From: Oegoconia quadripuncta
Lineage: Eukaryota > Arthropoda > Insecta > Lepidoptera > Autostichidae
DNA length: 64,000 nucleotides
Reading direction: 5' to 3'
NCBI GenBank assembly: GCA_949316235.1
Contig: OX438748.1
Location: forward strand, 5,459,001 to 5,523,000
Below the pieces are notes generated by a model. The model saw only the letters and a program-made list of their open reading frames with translations. It searched no databases and was not told where the DNA came from. This document shows, piece by piece, positions 57,022 through 64,000 of the stretch; the first letter of the stretch is position 1, and each line of letters begins with the position of its first letter. Both the position numbers and the translations under genes were made by a program.

Positions 57022-60000
57022 ATGGCGGGTTATATTGGTGCCTTGCCTCCTTTTGAAGAGAAAATACAGAGTTTTACGTCATGGGTCGAGTTGTTTGAAG
57101 AGTATTGTACACTAAACAATGTTACATCTGACACGGCAACAGATCAGGCTAAAAAGAAAGCCTTATTTTTAACTCATATTGGCAGTCGCCATTATGCTGT
57201 GCTGCACAGCGCGTGTCTTCCATTAAAGCCTAGTGCAAAAACGTTAGATCAACTCATCATTTTACTAAAAGAGAAGTATAATCCACCAGGTTTACAGTCC
57301 ATGAATAAATACATTTTTCACACAAGACTTCAACAAGATGGCGAATCCGGTACAGATTACATAAATTTTTTGCAAATATTGGCACAAAAGTGTAATTTCG
57401 GTACTTACGAAAATGAAGCGATCATTTTTCAGGCTATTGTTGGCATAAAGAATGAGGGAATTAAAAGGAAATTATTGTCATTAGTTAACCCGACAGTTCA
57501 ACAGGTCAAGGACCTTGTGGTTCAAGAAGAAGTAATTCAATCACAAATAAGGCAAATGTCAGATTCGATGGTTAACATGGTTGTTAATAAACCTCCACGG
57601 TACAATGTCAGCCAACAAAATCAACATAATAACCACAACAATTATCCTTACAAGAAAAATTATCAAAGTCAAAAATATGGACAGTTTAAACATGGAAATC
57701 AGTCAGTTTTGAATACATCACCAAACCAGTCGAGACCAGGTTATACAGGGATCCAACCAGAATGTTATCGGTGCGGTAGACTTCACCTACCATCAATATG
57801 TCCAGCCAAATTTTGGAAATGCTATGTCTGTCAACGTGTTGGTCATACCTCAAGGAAATGTAGGAGACTGAAACAAATAAACGAAATAGAAAATGGTTCA
57901 CCATTTCAAAGTGACGATGAAGGTACTATGCCTGTTGTCTCTGATGCGTCGAACCAGCAGGCTACACAATTTAATCACATTATGAATCAGTTATGTGATC
58001 AGTCACAGGTAACGACAAGTAATAATTTTAATGTTTCATGTAATATTAAATATGCAAATAATAATGCTAGCTGTACCTGTGTGTCCTGTGACATTCCATG
58101 TGATAAGATGTGTAAATTTTGTATGAATGTTGATATCTTGGAAGTACATAATATATGTCAAAACTCAAAATCACAATTAATTAATGTCAGTATTAATGGA
58201 AAAAATTTAAATATGGAAATAGATACTGGTGCAGCTATTTCATTAATTTCTTACCCTTGTTATGTTCACAATTTTAAAAGTCGCATATTGGAACCAACAA
58301 ATGTGAAATTAAATTCTATTTCAGGGTCAATTACAACAGCCGGACAAATCAGAGTAAATGTATCGCTAGGCCAGTATCAGTGTAAGTCAATAAAGTTAGT
58401 GCTTATTGTGTGTGGAAATAGAAATTTGTCCTTTACTTCATTAATGGGACGTGATTGGTTGGATGTCTTGTACCCTGCATGGAGATCTAGTTTTCTAAAC
58501 AACTCTATTTTTAAATCAGTCAATGAGTCATATAAAAAGTCAAATAACCAGTCAGACAAGTTTAGTCAAAGTCATAGTAATTGTAAACTAATTGAAGAGA
58601 ATTGTATGTCAGACTCATGTATTGGGAAAGTTAAAAGTCAGTATGATAAGTCAGTCAGTAAGGAATATATTGCAAGTACCATTGAGAATCTAAAGAGTCG
58701 TTATCCAAATGTATTCACAAAGAAATCTGATACTTGTATAACAGGATTTGAAGCAAAGTTATGTCTAAAAGAGAATTGTACACCCGTTTTCCAAAAACCG
58801 TACCCATTGCCATATAATATTGTTGATTGTATATCATCTATAATAGATAAAATGGAAAAAGAAGGAAAAATATATAAAGTCAGTCACTCAGATTGGGCTT
58901 CACCTCTTGTACCAGTGAAGAAAAGTAATGGTACATATAGGTTATGTGTGGATTTTAAGAGAACTGTAAATCCAAATTTGAAAGTTGATTGCTATCCTCT
59001 TCCAAGGGCAGAGGATGTGTTTGCTACTATGTCAAATGGTAGTACATTTGTTGTTTTAGATTTGTCAGACGCTTATACACAATTAGCAGCAAGTCAGGAC
59101 AGTCGGGCATTATTAACAGTGAACACTCACAAAGGCTTATATAGATATAATAGATTAATTTATGGTATAGCTTCAGCACCAGCTATATTTCAAAAAGTGA
59201 TGGACCAAATTTTGTCAGGTATTAAAAATACTTGTTGCTATATAGATGACATACTCATTAAAGGGAACAGCCTTGAGGATTGTCACTCGACTGTTACTAA
59301 AGTGTTAGAAAAGTTGAACTTCCATAATATTCGTGTCAATATGGAAAAGTGTGTATGGTTTTCATCGTCCGTAGAATATTTAGGACATGTGATTTCTGCA
59401 GAGGGGAGGAAACCGAGCCCTTCTCTTATAGAGGCTATAATTAATGCTAAGACCCCTGGTAATGTTAAGGAACTGAGGTCATATTTGGGGTTACTTAATT
59501 TTTACCATAGTTATATTAGTAATTTGAGTACACTTGTTAAACCTTTACGTCTACTAACGGAAAATAAATGTAAATGGTCATGGACAAAAATGCATCAAGA
59601 AGTATTTGAATTATCAAAACAGAAGTTAGTTAATAGTGATGTGCTGGTTCATTATGATCCATCTCTCCCCATTGTGTTATGCAGTGATGCTAGCCCAGTG
59701 GGGTTGGGTGCAGTTTTGTGTCACGTTATTAATAAAAAAGATGGTAGTAAACCTATAGAGAAGCCAATTGCATTTGCATCTTGTTCATTAACAAAGGTTC
59801 AACAGGGTTATTCTCAACTTGATAGAGAGGCTTTAGCTATAGTTTATGCTGTCACTAAATTCCATAAATACTTATGGGGTAGGAACTTCACCCTTGTTAC
59901 GGATAATGCACCAATAAGGCATATTTTACATCAAACAAAAAATATTCCTACATTAGCAGCTCAACGTCTTCAACATTGGGCGCTTATTCTGGAAAATTAT

Positions 60001-61578
60001 AATTACTCAATTGAACACAGAAAAAGTGAATTATTATGTCATGCTGATGCCTTATCACGTTTACCAATAAACAAAATAGTGGTGGATGTGAATTATAATG
60101 ATAACATGGAGTCATTGCCTATAGATTATAAGGATATTGCTAGAGAAACATCGGATGATTGTGTATTGTCAAAGGTGTATGAGTTAACTGTCAAAGGCTG
60201 GCCTAATCATATGTCGGATCAAGGTCTATTACCTTATTTCCGCTTGCGTAATTATATATCTATTAGTCAAAATTGTTTGTTATTTGGTTCCAGGTTGATT
60301 GTTCCACAAAAATGTCAGGGAAATGTTTTGAATTTATTACATGAAGGGCACCCTGGTGTTGTCAGGACAAAGTTACTTGCTCGAACATTATTTTGGTGGC
60401 CGTCCATGTCATCTGACATAGAACTTAAGTGCCAATTGTGTGAGCCATGTGCTATTGTAAATTTTAAACCTAGCAATGTTAAATTACCTTGGCCAAAAAC
60501 GAATATCCCATTTGAAAGAGTACACATAGACTTTTTCGAATTTGAGAAGCAAAGCTTCCTTATATATTGTGATTCATACACGAAATGGGTAGATGTCAAG
60601 TTTATGAAGTCATGTAACGCAGCAAATGTGATATATGAATTAAGTTCAATATTTTCTGTTATGGGCCTACCATGTGAGATTGTAAGTGATAATGGTCCAC
60701 CATTTGATTCAAATGCTTTTGTTAATTTCTGTTCAAATTTAAATATTAAGGTTACTAAATCAGCACCGTATCATCCTGAAAGTAACGGGTTAGCTGAGAG
60801 GAATGTACAAATTGTGAAGAAAGGTCTAAAAAGGTTAATGTTGGAATCTAAAACTAATTGCTTTTATGATTTTCAGCTTACCTTGCTTAAGTTTTTACTT
60901 AATTACCGTAACACAGAAACCGTTGTTAATGCGAAATCACCAAATTCGCTATTGTTTAGTTATAAACCTAGAACTAAGTTAACTATGTTGAATCCCTTAC
61001 ATAACCCTGCATCCACTAAACGAATAACAGGTTATCCTCATTTTGTAGAGAATGATCTTGTACTTGTTCGAATTGGTCCTATGTATCCCACAAAGGGTAC
61101 TATTGTCAAAGTGTTGAGTCCAACACTATACCTTGTTTCAGTAAATGGTGTTCTCAAGAAGGCTCATTTGAACCAATTGTGCTTTGCTCCATTACCACAA
61201 CATTCTCGAGTAATAACTAAAAATGTAAATGAGCCCAATTACTTAACGACAGAGGGAAGGGAGTCTGTGTTATCATACTTACCTCCTAACGTACACATAG
61301 GAAATGATGTTCATAGTAGGTTGTTGACTCAGGACTTTTCCAATGGACAAAATTCTACTGATGTATCGGAGGCTGCTGGAGCATCGCCATTTGTGACATC
61401 GGCCGTCGCTTCACCCGTGGCGGAGTCTGGTTGTCTCAGAGGGCCGTCTCCATCAGTAACCGAACCTGTGGTAGCCTCACCTTTCAGAAGTTTTCCTAAC
61501 GTTACTACAGCTATAGCGGGGGTGCCTTTACGTAGATCTTCTCGAATCGTACGTCCACCTAAAAGACTTAATCTGTAG
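57022..61578 (+). CDS. Gypsy gag-pol polyprotein, 1518 residues, intact single frame
   Basis: One open frame with no frameshift between gag and pol. Order of domains: a capsid-like gag region (residues about 1-200); two zinc knuckles near 248-283, the first CX2CX3HX4C and the second CX2CX4HX4C; a retropepsin-type protease with DTGA near 401; reverse transcriptase with LCVDFK, YGIASAPAIFQ and the catalytic YIDD near 740; RNase H (CSDASPVGLGAVL, QLDREALAIVYA); and integrase with an HHCC zinc finger (HEGHPG, then CQLCEPC), the Asp-Asp-Glu core (HIDFFEF, SDNGPPFD, YHPESNGLAER) and a GPY-type tail. This is the arrangement of Gypsy elements related to the K02A2.6 group. No stop or missing catalytic residue was seen, so activity is possible. 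Confidence 0.93.
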   Translation: MAGYIGALPPFEEKIQSFTSWVELFEEYCTLNNVTSDTATDQAKKKALFLTHIGSRHYAVLHSACLPLKPSAKTLDQLIILLKEKYNPPGLQSMNKYIFHTRLQQDGESGTDYINFLQILAQKCNFGTYENEAIIFQAIVGIKNEGIKRKLLSLVNPTVQQVKDLVVQEEVIQSQIRQMSDSMVNMVVNKPPRYNVSQQNQHNNHNNYPYKKNYQSQKYGQFKHGNQSVLNTSPNQSRPGYTGIQPECYRCGRLHLPSICPAKFWKCYVCQRVGHTSRKCRRLKQINEIENGSPFQSDDEGTMPVVSDASNQQATQFNHIMNQLCDQSQVTTSNNFNVSCNIKYANNNASCTCVSCDIPCDKMCKFCMNVDILEVHNICQNSKSQLINVSINGKNLNMEIDTGAAISLISYPCYVHNFKSRILEPTNVKLNSISGSITTAGQIRVNVSLGQYQCKSIKLVLIVCGNRNLSFTSLMGRDWLDVLYPAWRSSFLNNSIFKSVNESYKKSNNQSDKFSQSHSNCKLIEENCMSDSCIGKVKSQYDKSVSKEYIASTIENLKSRYPNVFTKKSDTCITGFEAKLCLKENCTPVFQKPYPLPYNIVDCISSIIDKMEKEGKIYKVSHSDWASPLVPVKKSNGTYRLCVDFKRTVNPNLKVDCYPLPRAEDVFATMSNGSTFVVLDLSDAYTQLAASQDSRALLTVNTHKGLYRYNRLIYGIASAPAIFQKVMDQILSGIKNTCCYIDDILIKGNSLEDCHSTVTKVLEKLNFHNIRVNMEKCVWFSSSVEYLGHVISAEGRKPSPSLIEAIINAKTPGNVKELRSYLGLLNFYHSYISNLSTLVKPLRLLTENKCKWSWTKMHQEVFELSKQKLVNSDVLVHYDPSLPIVLCSDASPVGLGAVLCHVINKKDGSKPIEKPIAFASCSLTKVQQGYSQLDREALAIVYAVTKFHKYLWGRNFTLVTDNAPIRHILHQTKNIPTLAAQRLQHWALILENYNYSIEHRKSELLCHADALSRLPINKIVVDVNYNDNMESLPIDYKDIARETSDDCVLSKVYELTVKGWPNHMSDQGLLPYFRLRNYISISQNCLLFGSRLIVPQKCQGNVLNLLHEGHPGVVRTKLLARTLFWWPSMSSDIELKCQLCEPCAIVNFKPSNVKLPWPKTNIPFERVHIDFFEFEKQSFLIYCDSYTKWVDVKFMKSCNAANVIYELSSIFSVMGLPCEIVSDNGPPFDSNAFVNFCSNLNIKVTKSAPYHPESNGLAERNVQIVKKGLKRLMLESKTNCFYDFQLTLLKFLLNYRNTETVVNAKSPNSLLFSYKPRTKLTMLNPLHNPASTKRITGYPHFVENDLVLVRIGPMYPTKGTIVKVLSPTLYLVSVNGVLKKAHLNQLCFAPLPQHSRVITKNVNEPNYLTTEGRESVLSYLPPNVHIGNDVHSRLLTQDFSNGQNSTDVSEAAGASPFVTSAVASPVAESGCLRGPSPSVTEPVVASPFRSFPNVTTAIAGVPLRRSSRIVRPPKRLNL

Positions 61579-61586
61579 GGGAAGGA

Positions 61587-61783
61587 TGTGGTGTATGAAG
61601 GGTTTGTGTGAGGGCAACACTGGGCTTTGGGTCTTAACTCAAAAAATCAAGAAGTATGGTGTTTTTGTGTGTCACTCTCTAATTAAATTTATGTACAATC
61701 ATAAGGTGTATTATTGAAGAGTACGGTGTCTGCGAGCAGGCCCTCGTCTAGATATACTCAGGCATTAGCCCCAGTATATCACA
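61587..61783 (+). repeat. 3' LTR of the Gypsy element
   Basis: 197 bp, identical by eye to 56770-56966. It directly follows the polypurine tract AGGGGAAGGA (61577-61586), which overlaps the last base pairs of the gag-pol stop codon region. Confidence 0.92.
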
Positions 61784-61801
61784 CTATACTACAATAGATA
61801 T

Positions 61802-62198
61802 GTTTTTTTTTATATGAGAGGGCGGCAAACGCGCATACGGGTCAGCTGATGGAAAGCAATCACCGCCTCCCATGGACACCCGCAACACCAAAAGGGTCAC
61901 AGATGCGTTGCCGGCCTTTGAGGAAGGTGTCCACCCCAGAATAAGTAGGGCAGCCTGAGCGATGAGGGATTCTCCAGCACTAATAGTGCTGGTACCCTCC
62001 TGGGGTACTTTAAATACCGCTACCATTCTGGAGAGAGACTGGAAGGTGGGCCTCCGGCGCCCTCGCTCACCGGACGAAGCGCAGTGGCAAAATGCCACTA
62101 CTCAGACGTCGGTCTTCTGCGAGAGGGTGGTACTTCCCCGGTCGAGCCGGCCCATTCATGCTGCAAGCTAATAGCTTACAGCGTGGCTCTACCACTAC
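61802..62198 (-). repeat. dispersed repeat (GGCGGCAAACG family), long copy
   Basis: The same 3' end as 26011-26147 plus 250 bp more (GAGCGATGAGGGATTCTCCA, GGTGGGCCTCCGGCGCCCTC). GC-rich compared with its surroundings. The oligo-T at 61803 marks the 3' end, so it is a minus-strand retroelement. It begins 19 bp after the Gypsy 3' LTR. Confidence 0.75.
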
Positions 62199-63170
62199 AA
62201 CTATATGTATATTTACTTACATAATTAGATACATAAATATAATGCATACTTATACAATGTTGATTAAGTTATACACATTGTAAAACTGTTTATACTGGTT
62301 GCCTTTTTTTTACCGTAAGGAAAAAAATAGAGCACATTAGGCAAGTGAAATAGAAGATATTGGTATAGGTAGTTTAATTTCTTTTTTCGAAACCATCATC
62401 GAATAAAGCTTGAATTATGGCATGAAGTGTAGCTTATTCCACATAATTACATCATTAAATTAAATAAATAAAGAAAACTTGGAGAATATATGAGTTCTAA
62501 ATAAATTTCACGTGATAGGTACCCACGAATCCCGCCAGTCGCATAAGAAAGAAAGAAAGAAATTATTTATTTGCCAGAATACAGTTTATAAGGTCTGATA
62601 CTTCTCTTTTTCTTTTTGTCACATCATTGTCATTAATTTAAATTACTACACAACACTAGCTGTATCAACAACCGACACTTTTCACTCACGATTGACCACA
62701 AATGTACACGCAGACGGGAACATGCACGTACTTTTATGCACTCGTACTTGTAGGGGTTGTAACTGAAAACCAGTGTTTCGCTCTTTGAGTGATGTGCCAC
62801 ACTGAGTTATAACCCATTTGTGCTACTGCGGCACACACTCGCTCTTTGTATTTTCTAGTCTTTACGTTTATTTGTATATATATTTCTTTGTAATTTAAAA
62901 ATTGTGTAATTGTGTGAACGCAGTGGCGAAAATAAATGCTTTATCTATCAATCTATCTATAAGAAATTTAGGAATCATGTATTCAATCTGCATGCAGATG
63001 TGCAAAATATGATTTGTGACACTTTACATAGCATTCTGATAATTTAAATATTCCTTAACATCATAGAAACACTTTGCCTGAAGCCATTGTATCAATCGAA
63101 TTTTAAACATTATGCAATTGACTAATTTTATCAACCTCCAGCCGGCGTGAGCGTCGATGATGGTTTTGAA
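62199..63170. other. HACD intron 5, right part
   Basis: AT-rich; a GAAA microsatellite at 62547-62562. I looked here for the next HACD exon and saw none. Confidence 0.45.
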
Positions 63171-64000
63171 AGAAAAAAATTCAAAATCAAAATCAAAAAA
63201 TGCTTTATTTTGTAGGTACACAGGGTACACTTAAAATAGTCAGATTTAACATTTTTTAAGCTACTGCTTGTTCAAAAGCCACTTTTCCCCTGAGAAGAAC
63301 AAGCAAGAAACTCGAGAGGTTGCTCTTTTTTTAAAAAAAGGTTTTTTGTTACAAAATTATTAATTATTATTTTATATTATAATATTTCATTATTAATTGT
63401 GAAATAGCCTGGTTACGCGAACGGGCTGTTCATGTCCATGAATGTTTATCATCTAAATAATCTGATATTTTATAATATGCTTTCTTAACAAGTTTCTGTT
63501 TTATAGTATCTTTAAATTTATTGAAAGGAAGATTTTGTATATCAACAGGAACCTTATTAAAAAAGCGTATACATAACCCTTTGAATGAATTACTGACTTT
63601 GCGGAGGCGACTTATGTGACCTGCAAGTTTATCTTTATTTCTTGTATTGACATCATGTTTATCACTATTTTTCCTAAATGATGCTATATTTTTTTTGACA
63701 TATATTAGATTTTCAAAAATGTACTGTGACGAAAAGGTTAGTATATTATACTCTTTAAATCTGTCTCTAAGTGACACTGCAGGTCTCAATTGATAAATAG
63801 CGCGAACGGCTCGTTTTTGTAAAATAAAGATTGTATTAATATCCGCGGCATTTCCCCACAGCAAGATACCGTAAGACATCAGGCTATGGAAATAACTAAA
63901 ATATACTAATCTAGCAGTATTTACGTCCGATATTTGTCTAATTTTTTTGACTGCATAGGCTGCAGAGCTGAGCTTCTTCGCCAATTTATGGATATGAGGA
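63171..64000 (-). mobile_element. LINE 3' part: reverse transcriptase C-terminus and 3'UTR (continues off window)
   Basis: The minus-strand frame from the window edge to the stop at 63430 encodes about 190 residues of a non-LTR reverse transcriptase after the catalytic core: KLAKKLSSAAYAVKKIR, FHSLMSYGILLWGN, LQKRAVRAIY and, near the end, FFNKVPVDIQNLP. There is no true start: the first codon shown is TTG and the frame stays open to the edge. The 3'UTR (63171-63429) ends in a TTTTGA-type microsatellite rather than poly-A. The style fits CR1-like or Jockey-like clades. Shorter 3' ends of the same family lie at 4880-5150 and 35766-35890. Confidence 0.8.

Larger units (their letters stand above)
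56770..61783 (+). mobile_element. complete Gypsy-superfamily LTR retrotransposon
   Basis: 5014 bp: two 197-bp LTRs identical by eye, one uninterrupted gag-pol frame, a polypurine tract and a short leader that should hold the primer site. LTRs begin TGTGGTGT and end ATATCACA. No envelope-like frame follows pol. CTATAC occurs just outside both ends (56763-56768 and 61784-61789), but on the left one base separates it from the LTR, so the target duplication is not exact. It lies in HACD intron 5 in the sense direction. Confidence 0.92.

Noticed and set aside
61784..62171. Frames on both strands after the Gypsy element
   Set aside because: They lie in a dispersed GC-rich repeat also found at 26011; no protein family recognised.
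55715..64000. Search for the HACD exon carrying the catalytic Tyr and Glu
   Set aside because: No segment with the expected motif and splice sites was found; the exon probably lies beyond the window.
1..64000. CRISPR arrays, bacterial operons, phage or plasmid features
   Set aside because: No regularly spaced repeats or prokaryotic gene organisation; all real genes have a eukaryotic form.

Overview
The window is nuclear DNA from an insect, almost certainly a moth or butterfly (inference). It is AT-rich. Its genes have short exons in introns packed with tRNA-derived SINEs, LINE 3' ends, TA-flanked mariner-type MITEs, a mariner relic and a Gypsy LTR retrotransposon, and the two commonest SINE types look lepidopteran. 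Nothing bacterial, no CRISPR array and no operon is present.

Layout, left to right. 1-2900: repeats only (paired SINEs, a TA-flanked MITE, a 5S rRNA-derived SINE). 2939-6902: two intronless beta-ureidopropionase genes, head to head, each with a TATTTATA box and a CAGT initiator about 31 bp apart. 6913-9040: intergenic, with a DRE-like promoter signature. 9145-12889: five-exon proteasome subunit beta-3 gene (+), rebuilt to 205 residues with every splice phase consistent. 12931-21297: 8 kb of tail-to-tail intergenic DNA. 21298-44243: ten-exon phosphatidylinositol 5-phosphate 4-kinase gene (-), rebuilt to 417 residues; an extra coding-quality exon lies in intron 3. 44244-45707: divergent promoter region with four perfect TATCGATA (DRE) boxes. 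45708-55714 and beyond: first five exons of a CS-domain 3-hydroxyacyl-CoA dehydratase (HACD3-like, +), which runs off the right side of the window. Its last visible intron holds an intact Gypsy element (56770-61783) with 197-bp LTRs identical by eye, and the window ends inside a LINE reverse transcriptase (-).

The genes do not form a pathway. The two ureidopropionases would share the last step of pyrimidine degradation; PSMB3, PIP4K and HACD are housekeeping genes for proteasomes, phosphoinositide signalling and very-long-chain fatty acid elongation. PSMB3 and PIP4K lie tail to tail, which from memory is also how PSMB3 and PIP4K2B lie in human, so this may be an old conserved gene pair.

The most interesting items are the unlabelled PIP4K exon at 36443-36635 (in phase at its acceptor, with a usable symmetric donor), the duplicated intronless ureidopropionases with matched core promoters, the DRE plus TGGCAACACT promoter signature, the probably recent Gypsy insertion, a 5S-derived SINE, and several nested transposons with readable target-site duplications.
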